Shown in pieces: positions 12,724 through 18,583 of a stretch of 18,583 nt of DNA. The translations under genes and the position numbers were made by a program. Under the pieces are notes generated by a model. It was not told the origin of the DNA and made no database searches. It was given only the letters and a program-made list of their open reading frames with translations. The stretch lies in contig JAISAX010000062.1 of NCBI GenBank assembly GCA_031266495.1, positions 1 to 18,583 on the forward strand. Direction: 5' to 3'. The DNA comes from Opitutaceae bacterium (lineage in GTDB: Bacteria; Verrucomicrobiota; Verrucomicrobiae; Opitutales; Opitutaceae). Each line of letters begins with the position of its first letter. The stretch's first letter is position 1.

Positions 12724-13542
12724 TCAGAGAGTAACGGAAAACGTGTCGCCGGGGACGGAGGGAACGGCCACCGGAGCGGAGGGGGAAACGGGAGTGTTTT
12801 TTTCAAAACGGCCTGTTGCCGGTTGCGCCGGTGTCGCGTTTTTGTCCGAAGCGGCGGCGGCGGATTTCGGCTGGCTGAAAACGTGCAGGAGATAGGCGGC
12901 GGCAACCACGCCGACAGCGGCGATGCCGAAAACGAAGCTATGGCCGGTGCCGTCATCGAGATTCGCCTCAACGATTTCCCGGATATTGTCCTGCATGTCG
13001 GGAGGCGGTACCGCCCCGGCCCCTTTCCCGGTAACGCGCCCCGTTGCGGCATAGGCCCCTTTCGTGATGACTTCCGCCAGCACACGGGAGGAAACCGCGC
13101 CTTTCGGGCGTTTCAAAGAGGCAAAAACCTCCGGTTCCGGATCAGCCGTTTTGCCGGTTTTGCCGGTTTCGGCGGCGCCGTCTCCGGCGCAGTCTTCCGG
13201 CGACGGCGGAACGGTATCGGGAATGAAACTGCGAACCGGTTCGGGCGAACCGGCGGGCGAGCCGGGAGCGGCGTCCCGGTTCTTGCGCGGGCGCCCGCCA
13301 CGCGGCATGAACCGGCCTTTCGCGTTTCTGAACGGGGAACCGTCCGGGTTGACGCGGTGTTTTCCGGGGATGAACACGTTGCCCCCGTCGTCAACGGGTT
13401 GTTTCCCGTCGTTTCCGTCACCTCCGTCGTTTCCGGCGGGGGGGGGAGGAGGGGAAACGGGTTTTTCGCCTGTAACGGGCGGCATTTCCAGCGAGATTGT
13501 CGCATCTGCGCTGACGATTTTTGTTTCGATCGGGTTTTCCAT
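12724..13542 (-). CDS. Proline/glycine-rich single-span membrane protein
   Basis: A 272-residue protein. Residues 1-200 are mostly low complexity (Pro, Gly, Asp, Lys) with a five-proline run over a G9 tract (13438-13446), a basic GRFMPRGGRPRKNRD patch (77-90) that could touch DNA, and a short helical region (SSRVLAEVITKGAYAA). A membrane span at about 203-222 (FVFGIAAVGVVAAAYLLHVF) is followed by a 50-residue Ala/Pro/Ser tail. It lies between small basic proteins and the packaging genes. It may link the viral genome to the membrane; no family recognised. Confidence 0.55.
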   Translation of the reverse strand: MENPIETKIVSADATISLEMPPVTGEKPVSPPPPPAGNDGGDGNDGKQPVDDGGNVFIPGKHRVNPDGSPFRNAKGRFMPRGGRPRKNRDAAPGSPAGSPEPVRSFIPDTVPPSPEDCAGDGAAETGKTGKTADPEPEVFASLKRPKGAVSSRVLAEVITKGAYAATGRVTGKGAGAVPPPDMQDNIREIVEANLDDGTGHSFVFGIAAVGVVAAAYLLHVFSQPKSAAAASDKNATPAQPATGRFEKNTPVSPSAPVAVPSVPGDTFSVTL

Positions 13543-13575
13543 TTTGGCAATTCTGGTGTTTTTGGTGTTTTTGAC

Positions 13576-13593
13576 GGTGTTGTCAACAAAACC
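13576..13593. promoter_or_regulatory. Candidate operator/promoter element
   Basis: GGTGTTGTCAACAAAACC lies in the 138-nt gap before the gene starting at 13542. It resembles the shared 19-mer (1152, 11777) in having GGTGT and TTGTCRACAAA. On the minus strand it contains TTGACA, a perfect -35 hexamer, but no good -10 follows at 17 bp. Confidence 0.3.
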
Positions 13594-13680
13594 GCGCCCA
13601 TTTCCGTCATCCCACGGGGAATGTTTCTCCCCTGGCCATTGCGTGATAACGGCGGTCGGGAAACAGGCGCGGCAAAGTTT

Positions 13681-13815
13681 TCACGGGAACAAGTTCCAGC
13701 CGGCCAAATCCTTTCGCGCCCAATAGAGGGAATCCCTGGCGGGGAAAAGTTTTTTCCGGTACTCACGGTAACGCCTGACGAGTCTGTTTTTATTTCGCTT
13801 TTTTATGGTTTTCAT
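13681..13815 (-). CDS. 44-residue highly basic protein
   Basis: From ATG 13815 (MKTIKKRNKNRLVRRYREYRK); an extension to 13878 would overlap the previous gene. About 16 of 44 residues are Lys or Arg, with aromatics at the end (SLYWARKDLAGWNLFP). The start lies 4 nt after the preceding stop. Size and charge recall DNA-condensing peptides of small phages such as phiX174 J, but there is no sequence proof. The stop is followed by the 138-nt gap. Confidence 0.5.
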   Translation of the reverse strand: MKTIKKRNKNRLVRRYREYRKKLFPARDSLYWARKDLAGWNLFP

Positions 13816-13819
13816 ATGG

Positions 13820-14260
13820 TTATGTTTTTTTCCGAAGCCGGCCCTTTGCGACCGACAAAATGTAAGAGGCGTAAACACCTCCGTCTTTCCCCCGTACCAG
13901 TTTTTCCATGACGCGGGAGATATGCGCCCGCCGGATACGCGTGTCCGTCTTGCGCCGGTTCCGGATGCGGCTGGAAACGTGCCGTTCGCAAAGGCCCCGA
14001 TACCAGGGCGCGTTGCGCATGACCGGAACCCGTACCATGTGCATCATGTGCCGCTGGCAGGGAGCGGGGAACAATTCGACTACCAGCGCGGACGATTCAA
14101 ATTCGGCCTGCATCTCCATCAGTTCCCCGACAAGGGGAGAAACCGGCGGCGCCCAGGCAAAGCAGGTGCTGTCAGGATCGGTTATCATGGCGTTGTTTAT
14201 CGGTGGCGTGCATGTGCCGTTGTTGTCTTTTTTGACGCTTTTGGTGTCACACCCGGTCAA
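13820..14260 (-). CDS. Basic hypothetical protein downstream of Rep
   Basis: A 146-residue protein if it begins at TTG 14260, which overlaps the Rep stop (TTGA) like the ATGA junctions elsewhere; the codons between 14260 and 14188 keep a GC-rich third position. ATG 14188 (MITDPDS) is the alternative, giving 122 residues. The N-terminal half holds an acidic stretch (ELMEMQAEFESSALVVELF); the C-terminal half is strongly basic (RHVSSRIRNRRKTDTRIRR) and ends VYASYILSVAKGRLRKKT. Likely nucleic-acid binding and cotranslated with Rep; function unknown. Confidence 0.55.
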   Translation of the reverse strand: MTGCDTKSVKKDNNGTCTPPINNAMITDPDSTCFAWAPPVSPLVGELMEMQAEFESSALVVELFPAPCQRHMMHMVRVPVMRNAPWYRGLCERHVSSRIRNRRKTDTRIRRAHISRVMEKLVRGKDGGVYASYILSVAKGRLRKKT

Positions 14261-15978
14261 AAAAACGACGAAACGACGGCATTTGGGTCACTCCCCGGCG
14301 GGTCCGGAAAGTTGATGTGACCGTGTGGACTTTGATTCAATTCACCGCCGCCGCCGCCGCCGCCGCCACCGCCGCCACCGCCTCCGGCGGATTCGGCGGA
14401 TTCGGCATCCTCCATCTTCACCAGCATCATCCCCGCTTCGTAAGCTTCACGTGTGAAGCGTCTTATGCGTTTCACCAGCGGATGTTCAAACACCTTGCGC
14501 AGGTCAAGCCGGTTGCCCATCACGAGGACGGTGGCCTCTTTCACGCGATTCGGCCCGACAGTCGGCATGCAGCGCTTCACGACTTCGCACGTATCCGGCA
14601 TCTCCCGACGTTTGCCCTGTTGATCGTGCCAGCGGCGGTTGAGACGGGCCTTTTCGTACTCGTCAAACTCGGCATCCAGTTCCCGCACACGGCGGCGGCG
14701 GCAAGGTGACTTGTCGGGGTCTGCCACTTCCAGCCATATCGCACCATCATCCGTAGTGTGCCGTACAAGCACGATTCCGGCGCGTTTGCGGGCACGGACG
14801 CGCAAACGCAGCTCCCCCATCGTCTCGACCATGCGCAGGCCTTCCGTCGCCTTGTAAAGAGCCTTCAACTCCTTGGGAGACTGGTTGGCGAGCCGAATAA
14901 TCTCGCCCGGCTTTGTGACGTATTTGACGCATTCGCGGGCATTGCGGATCAGCTTCCCCGCGTTCCAATGGAGTTTTTCACCGTCATCGTTTTTCCAATA
15001 CTCACGCACACGCTGAAGCAACATCTGCCATTTCCAGTCCGGCATGAAGGCTTCCTTGACCCAAAGGATGCAATGACAATGCGGATGGTAGCGGACATGA
15101 CGGCCAACCCGATCCAGTTTGCCGCCGACATCGTAAGCATCCGTTTCCTTGCCGTTTTTATCCTTTTTCGTACGGTTCTTTTCCAGCGTCCCGAATTCCG
15201 TTGAACGGAGGATAACCTGAACATCAAACCCCCATTGTCTGAATTTTTTGTTCAGTCCCCCGATTTTTTTGTGAAGCCATTGCACCCGTTTCCGCAGTTT
15301 CCGGACGGCAACACGCTCGCCCGCCGTGAACGTCCAGAAACGGAACCGCCAGTCTTCAAAAAGCGACATGAAGTGTTCGGCGGATGCCAGCTTGTTTGCC
15401 CGTTCCATCGCGGCGATGTAGGGGTTGATCATGATCCGCCGGAACGACGGCAGTTCCTCGTAATGGCCGCTATGGACGAACACACGCCACAACTTCCACG
15501 CGTCATTGCGCATGCCTTCGATACCGGCCCGTTTCAGACCTTCGACAATCTGACATGCCTGTTCAAGCAACCGCTCTTTTTCGGCCTTCCGCTTGGCGAA
15601 TTTTTTCGCGGAAACGACGATGCCCGTTTCATCATTGATCTTTTCCTCAAAAAACTTCCGGAGCGAGTGAAACCACTCGCCGGACGCGGTATCCTCCGGA
15701 GCGAGGTATTGGGTTTCGTCGGCGTCAGAGATTCCATAAATGCTCCCGGTATCGGAAACCGCGAACCCCTCTGGACCCTTTTCCGGGAAGAAACGGACCT
15801 TTGCAGCCTCAAGTTCCCGCTTCCGCCGCTCCCCGATAAGGGCGTTATGGAGATTCCGCGTCAGATCGAACCCGGTAAGAGCGTCGTGACGCTCGTCAGC
15901 AGCGATGGTAGCGGCTTCCCGGCGTTGCACGTCCGCCAGCATCTGGCGGGTAAGCTCGGGAGTCCATGCGTTGATCAT
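14257..15978 (-). CDS. HUH-family rolling-circle replication initiator (Rep)
   Basis: A 573-residue protein. Motif I is FWTFT (214-218); motif II is HPHCHCILWV (298-307), with metal-binding His at 300 and 302; motif III is ARECVKYVTKP (347-357), with catalytic Tyr at 353. This is the single-Tyr arrangement of many plasmid and phage Reps. Such enzymes nick one strand at the origin, stay bound to the 5' end and drive rolling-circle replication. Residues 1-200 form a long helical N-terminal extension. About 14 consecutive Gly (532-545, a CCG/ACC run at 14345-14386) lead to a short tail, an odd feature. It is coupled to the HTH gene by ATGA. No helicase domain is seen. Confidence 0.8.
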   Translation of the reverse strand: MINAWTPELTRQMLADVQRREAATIAADERHDALTGFDLTRNLHNALIGERRKRELEAAKVRFFPEKGPEGFAVSDTGSIYGISDADETQYLAPEDTASGEWFHSLRKFFEEKINDETGIVVSAKKFAKRKAEKERLLEQACQIVEGLKRAGIEGMRNDAWKLWRVFVHSGHYEELPSFRRIMINPYIAAMERANKLASAEHFMSLFEDWRFRFWTFTAGERVAVRKLRKRVQWLHKKIGGLNKKFRQWGFDVQVILRSTEFGTLEKNRTKKDKNGKETDAYDVGGKLDRVGRHVRYHPHCHCILWVKEAFMPDWKWQMLLQRVREYWKNDDGEKLHWNAGKLIRNARECVKYVTKPGEIIRLANQSPKELKALYKATEGLRMVETMGELRLRVRARKRAGIVLVRHTTDDGAIWLEVADPDKSPCRRRRVRELDAEFDEYEKARLNRRWHDQQGKRREMPDTCEVVKRCMPTVGPNRVKEATVLVMGNRLDLRKVFEHPLVKRIRRFTREAYEAGMMLVKMEDAESAESAGGGGGGGGGGGGGGELNQSPHGHINFPDPPGSDPNAVVSSFF

Positions 15979-16187
15979 TTTTTCCGCCTTTCCGCATCAA
16001 CCAGAACGGCGAGCGATTCGCCCTTGATGAAAAAGAAACGGCCAAAGCAGGGGAGGTAAGAAAGCCTGTCCTGCTTGCACATGCGCACGAACCAGCGGGC
16101 AGAGCGAAAAACCCCGTACCCTTGGGCGATGCGCGAAGCCTCGCACGGGGTGTAATTCTTGCCGGACATGAAGGTTTCCGGACTCAT
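15975..16187 (-). CDS. Small helix-turn-helix protein, excisionase/regulator type
   Basis: A 70-residue protein with GGGAGGG upstream of ATG 16187. Residues 12-60 (TPCEASRIAQGYGVFRSARW, then SYLPCFGRFFFIKGESLAVL) follow the helix-turn-helix-wing pattern of excisionase/AlpA/MerR-like proteins: helix, turn, recognition helix, two strands, final helix. It is the first gene of the replication operon, 84 nt from the tRNA fragment, and its stop overlaps the Rep start. Control of excision, of Rep, or of both is likely. Confidence 0.6.
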   Translation of the reverse strand: MSPETFMSGKNYTPCEASRIAQGYGVFRSARWFVRMCKQDRLSYLPCFGRFFFIKGESLAVLVDAERRKK

Positions 16188-16193
16188 TTTCTG

Positions 16194-17027
16194 TTACCCT
16201 CCCGGTTGCCACAGAGGTTTGCCCGTTTCGCACGGAGTTGCCCCGCCAACACAAGCAAATCGAGTGCATCCGGTTCGAATCCAGGTCCTACCACCATTTT
16301 TTTTGAGGAGCGCGGAGGCGGTTAATGTTGAAATTTCTTCCTGAATATCAGGAGATTGCAAATGCTGGATGAGGTCACACAACAGACCTTCCAATGTGGA
16401 CGATTTTTCCTCTTTCCCGGGGTTTTGCTTGTCCATGCCGCTTGTCCCCTTTTCGACTTCAAACCACGGCAATTTCGCAATTTCGCCTTCGAGTTGGAGC
16501 GCGGGCACGTCGGTATAGATTTTGGCCGTCAGGTTCGCGTCAGAGTGCCCGAGTATCTCTTGTGCGGCCCGCTGATTGACGCCCGCCTGCACTCCGAGCG
16601 TCTGCCATGTCTTGCGGAGCGCGTGCAGATGGACAACGCGCCCGGTGGCGTCCTTTTTCGCGATTCCGGCGCGTTTGCGGGCAAATTCGAACGCCGTCCA
16701 TGTCGGAAAGCGGTCGAACACAAGGGCATCGGGTTTGGCGTCGGTGGCCCGGATGGCGGCGATTTCGACGGCGAGCGCCGGATGCAGGGGAATGGCGCGT
16801 TGCGCCTTGTCCTTTGTCGTGTGCTCGCGGATGAGCACGTAGGGTCTCGCCGCCTCCAGATGCACGTCTCCCCACACGAGAGAGGCTATTTCCTGACATC
16901 GTTGGCCGGTGTAGATCAGTATCAGGTAACCGCGAGAATACGTGGCGGGATCGTTGGCGGGCGGCGTCGTGGACTTGCGCCAGTCGGCGGCGACGCGGCG
17001 AAGGGGGGCAAGGTCGGGCACGCCCAT
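16194..17027 (-). CDS. Second tyrosine recombinase, catalytic domain only
   Basis: A 277-residue ORF with the full active site: R43 (TGQRCQE), Lys in the TTKDKAQR hairpin (72/74), H135-x-x-R138 (HALRK), H161 (GHSD) and Tyr171 (KIYTDV). The arm and core-binding domains seen in the integrase at 1-697 are absent: homology begins a few residues after ATG 17027 and an in-frame stop lies about 17 codons upstream. Residues from about 185 on are a hydrophilic tail; after KKNGG the ORF reads antisense through the 3' tRNA fragment (RTWIRTG) and ends at 16194, 6 nt before the HTH gene. It is probably a 5'-truncated integrase of a neighbouring element. Confidence 0.8.
   Translation of the reverse strand: MGVPDLAPLRRVAADWRKSTTPPANDPATYSRGYLILIYTGQRCQEIASLVWGDVHLEAARPYVLIREHTTKDKAQRAIPLHPALAVEIAAIRATDAKPDALVFDRFPTWTAFEFARKRAGIAKKDATGRVVHLHALRKTWQTLGVQAGVNQRAAQEILGHSDANLTAKIYTDVPALQLEGEIAKLPWFEVEKGTSGMDKQNPGKEEKSSTLEGLLCDLIQHLQSPDIQEEISTLTASALLKKNGGRTWIRTGCTRFACVGGATPCETGKPLWQPGG
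16271..16296 (+). other. 3' tRNA fragment, probable attR
   Basis: CGGTTCGAATCC supplies the T-loop (TTCGAAT, 16274-16280), AGG closes the T-stem, and TCCTACC-A-CCA (16286-16296) is an acceptor 3' strand with discriminator and CCA, followed by T8. No matching 5' acceptor (GGTAGGA) lies within 100 nt upstream, and the 5' half of the T-stem (TCCGG) mispairs with CCAGG, so the tRNA similarity stops there. This is how an attachment site looks after integration into the 3' end of a tRNA gene. The tRNA species cannot be named. Confidence 0.65.
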
Positions 17028-17317
17028 CGGTCCGCCTCCAATGCGTCTTTTCGGACTTTCAAGGCGGCGGCGGATTCACGTTGATACGCCGCGTGCTCCA
17101 ACAGCGTATTGCCCAACAGGGCTACTTCGTCGTCTGACAGACACAGCCCAAAACCGCTGAACAGCGGCCCAAAATGTACGTGCGTGCGGGACACGCTGCC
17201 GCCCGTTTTCACGTTGACTCGCATTCGGTCCAGCGGATCAGGCATATTTGCATACAGCGTCACAATGGTGTGCTTGTCCTTTGGCTGGGGCGGAAGATCG
17301 ACAATCGGCGCGCTCAT
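16922..17317 (-). CDS. Hypothetical protein, C-terminus running into the integrase
   Basis: A 131-residue ORF. Residues 1-97 look like a genuine small protein (VDLPPQPKDKHTIVTLYANM, then SDDEVALLGNTLLEHAAYQ); the last 33 (ACPTLPPFAAS...) are Pro/Arg-rich and overlap the integrase in another frame, so they are probably not native. The ATG overlaps the previous stop (ATGA). The change of character at about 17027 suggests a deletion that joined this gene to a truncated integrase. Function not recognised. Confidence 0.5.
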   Translation of the reverse strand: MSAPIVDLPPQPKDKHTIVTLYANMPDPLDRMRVNVKTGGSVSRTHVHFGPLFSGFGLCLSDDEVALLGNTLLEHAAYQRESAAALKVRKDALEADRWACPTLPPFAASPPTGASPRRRPPTIPPRILAVT

Positions 17318-17763
17318 TTCGCACCGCCTTTCCTGGGGGAGGTGGGGAGGATGTCGAAAAGGAGGTACGCGCCCCGGTCTTCGGTGTAGGCGAAGCGGCA
17401 GAGGGCTTCCAGGGCGCGCCAGTTGTTGCTGTCGAGCCCGGCCCCGCCGCCTTCCAGCATTTGGTGAAACGCGAGGGTGGCCTTGCGGCCACGATCACTC
17501 TTGCACAGTTGCGCGACGGCAATCACCGGGGCCATGTCGCTCGTACGTCGCTGGTTGGACACTTCAAGCAGCGTTTCCGCCAGGGGAACGGCCTCGTCAA
17601 TGGAGATGTCGGGAATATCGGCATCCCAATCGCTCATGATCTTCAGCGCACCGCCGCCCATCGACAGGGCTACGAGGATGCTGGATTCCGGCGCGATGCG
17701 TTTCGGCCCCCTCGCAAACGCGGTCCGTTGCGCGGGGAGTGTGGATGTTGTGGTTGTACTCAT
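17314..17763 (-). CDS. Hypothetical protein of the right-hand element
   Basis: A 149-residue protein from ATG 17763 (MSTTTTSTLPAQ); a longer form from 17847 would cover the inverted repeat. The middle holds ILVALSMGGGALKIMSDWD and DEAVPLAETLLEVSNQ; a helical C-terminal part (NWRALEALCRFAYTEDRGAYLLFDIL) follows. DE-x-x-x-L-x-x-x-LLE also occurs in the next gene (SDDEVALLGNTLLEHA), so the two may be distantly related. No family recognised. Confidence 0.5.
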   Translation of the reverse strand: MSTTTTSTLPAQRTAFARGPKRIAPESSILVALSMGGGALKIMSDWDADIPDISIDEAVPLAETLLEVSNQRRTSDMAPVIAVAQLCKSDRGRKATLAFHQMLEGGGAGLDSNNWRALEALCRFAYTEDRGAYLLFDILPTSPRKGGAK

Positions 17764-17805
17764 TGTCTTTAGCAGGTCTAGCAGTGTGTTTTTGGATACG
17801 GTAAA

Positions 17806-17860
17806 CCTCCCTCGCGCCTGGCCTTGCCCTGCTAGAGACAAGGTCACAGGCGCGGGGAGG
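17806..17860. repeat. Long imperfect inverted repeat
   Basis: Outer arms CCTCCCTCGCGCCTG (17806-17820) and CAGGCGCGGGGAGG (17847-17860), inner arms CCTTG and CAAGG. A further 8-bp pair, TCTAGCAG (17777-17784) and CTGCTAGA (17829-17836), could form an alternative structure. It starts 7 nt past the stop of the gene at 17868 and may act as its terminator or as a control element for the next gene. No T-run follows. Confidence 0.6.
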
Positions 17861-17867
17861 GAAAGGG

Positions 17868-18083
17868 TCAGTCCGTCTCCGGCTCGGCAGGGGCGGGTTC
17901 GCTCGCCTGGCGTTCGACAGTCTGACCGGCCGCAAAACCGGCACAGAAATCGTGCCCCTTGCGACGGGCATCATCCATTTCTTCATCTACCTTTTTCCAT
18001 TCTTTCAGCGTAATCAGGCGTCCGATTCCAATTCCGCAGATAAGCAGCGACACTCCTGCCAGACACCCCAGCACATTTATCAT
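17868..18083 (-). CDS. Small N-terminally anchored membrane protein
   Basis: A 71-residue protein from ATG 18083. An N-terminal hydrophobic segment (VLGCLAGVSLLICGIGIGRLI) is followed by a charged helical region (KEWKKVDEEMDDARRKG) and an Ala/Pro/Glu tail. The remaining layout is a short bitopic protein. It is the first gene of the leftward group 17868-16922 and lies next to the IS remnant. No family recognised. Confidence 0.5.
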   Translation of the reverse strand: MINVLGCLAGVSLLICGIGIGRLITLKEWKKVDEEMDDARRKGHDFCAGFAAGQTVERQASEPAPAEPETD

Positions 18084-18147
18084 TATTTGAGGCGTAATGG
18101 TCAGAATGGCCGATTTTTTGGAAGTATGCTGTTGATGGGCTAACGGG

Positions 18148-18583
18148 TTGCGTAAACGATGGAGGTATGGACAAAAAAAGTACCCTTTTTGTGGGCAAAA
18201 AGTGCTGAGGAAGAACGGACGGCGCCAGGAAGGGAAACAACGGTATCATTGTTCGGCTTGTGGACGTTTTTCACAGGCAAGTTTTCGTGTTTCAGTGCAA
18301 CTGCTTTTGAAGGAGTATTTGCACGGGAAGCAGACCTACCGGCAGTTGGCAAACAGGCATGGTTTGGGCATCCGAACCGTGCAACGAAGGTTAGGTAGCC
18401 ATCCAGTCCCCCGTGGGACTGGATGGCTTTCAGGCAGCGCGGTCGTCCTGCTCGACACCACTTGCTTTGGGCGCGGTTTTGGTGTCATGCTGCTCAAGGA
18501 TGCCGCCTCGAATGCCAACCTCTTTGCAGCTATTTTAAAGCAGGAAACGGTTGCCCTCTACCAGCGCGCCATAAACGAGTTGA
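18148..18583 (+). CDS. IS256/MULE-type transposase, 5' part, runs off window
   Basis: The frame is open from a stop before 18148 to the window end (145 codons). A zinc-ribbon-like N-terminus (YPFCG, then YHCSACGRF) is followed by an HTH-like segment (KQTYRQLANRHGLGIRTVQRR) and the start of a DDE domain (VVLLDTTCFGRGFGVMLLKD, first catalytic Asp in LLDTT). The first Cys of the ribbon is replaced by Tyr. The frame has only a TTG start (18148); ATG 18168 is in another frame and would need a -1 shift on A7 (18173-18179). It may be a decayed or frameshifted copy. Insertion ends were not found; the left end should lie in 18084-18147. Confidence 0.65.
   Translation, partial: MRKRWRYGQKKYPFCGQKVLRKNGRRQEGKQRYHCSACGRFSQASFRVSVQLLLKEYLHGKQTYRQLANRHGLGIRTVQRRLGSHPVPRGTGWLSGSAVVLLDTTCFGRGFGVMLLKDAASNANLFAAILKQETVALYQRAINEL
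18397..18428. repeat. Perfect 14-bp hairpin inside the transposase frame
   Basis: Arms AGCCATCCAGTCCC (18397-18410) and GGGACTGGATGGCT (18415-18428) with loop CCGT, followed by TTT. It encodes SHPVPRGTGWL between the HTH and DDE parts of the transposase. It looks like a terminator or a small palindromic insert. Confidence 0.8.

Noticed and set aside
12694..13911. A 405-codon plus-strand ORF
   Set aside because: Antisense to the Pro-rich membrane protein and small basic genes, with a biased Gly/Phe/Arg composition and no coupling to neighbours.
16200..16296. A complete tRNA gene
   Set aside because: Only the T-loop and acceptor 3' strand fit; no D-arm, anticodon arm or matching 5' acceptor strand is present.
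1..18583. CRISPR array or diversity-generating retroelement
   Set aside because: No regularly spaced 25-40 bp repeats, no cas-like genes and no reverse transcriptase frame were seen; the short repeats present have 10-bp or 24-bp periods.

Overview
The window reads as most of an integrated tailless (membrane-containing, PM2/Corticovirus-like) prophage in a GC-rich Gram-negative bacterium, followed by the start of a second, partly decayed element. Three hallmarks found together support this: a 270-residue protein that looks like a PM2 P2-type double jelly-roll major capsid protein (10026-10838), a small P-loop ATPase of the FtsK/HerA (A32-like) packaging type (11817-12329), and a 573-residue HUH rolling-circle replication initiator (14257-15978). 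No tail, terminase or portal genes are visible. Signal peptides and a lipobox point to a diderm host. Verrucomicrobiota (Opitutaceae-like) is my guess from overall impression and is not proven by anything in the window.

Layout, left to right. 1-1050 (minus): a tyrosine recombinase cut by the window edge, preceded by a small unknown gene. 1051-1508: a divergent control region, a plus-strand ribbon-helix-helix (RHH) gene and a bidirectional terminator. 1539-11040 (minus): one long late operon, transcribed from about 11.1 kb down to 1.5 kb. It runs: small membrane protein, capsid protein, three C-terminally membrane-anchored proteins (one with a hendecad-repeat stalk), beta-rich putative virion proteins, four exported proteins including a lipoprotein, a DUF1353 protein, a 371-residue spike-like protein, another membrane-anchored protein, a two-helix holin-like protein, and a DUF4258-like/DUF2283-like pair. 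Many of its genes overlap by 4 nt (ATGA). 11041-11816: a control island with 10-bp repeats, a hairpin, a C13 tract, a small RHH gene with inverted operator-like sites, and terminators. 11817-16187 (minus): the replication and packaging operon, running helix-turn-helix protein, Rep, basic protein, 44-residue basic peptide, proline-rich membrane protein, two-helix membrane protein, ATPase.

16271-16296 holds a 3' tRNA fragment, the probable right attachment site. To its right is a second integrase ORF with all catalytic residues but no N-terminal domain. It reads through the tRNA fragment and stops just before the prophage HTH gene. With the integrase at the left edge, this suggests tandem elements at one tRNA locus, both in the order att-int-cargo. 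Beyond it lie two unknown genes, one possibly truncated, a small membrane protein, and the 5' part of a transposase that runs off the right edge.

How the parts may work together (inference): Rep starts rolling-circle replication of the excised circle; the ATPase loads DNA into a membrane-lined capsid; the tail-anchored proteins sit in the virion or host membrane; the DUF1353, lipoprotein and holin-like genes may serve lysis; the RHH and HTH proteins control the two operons.
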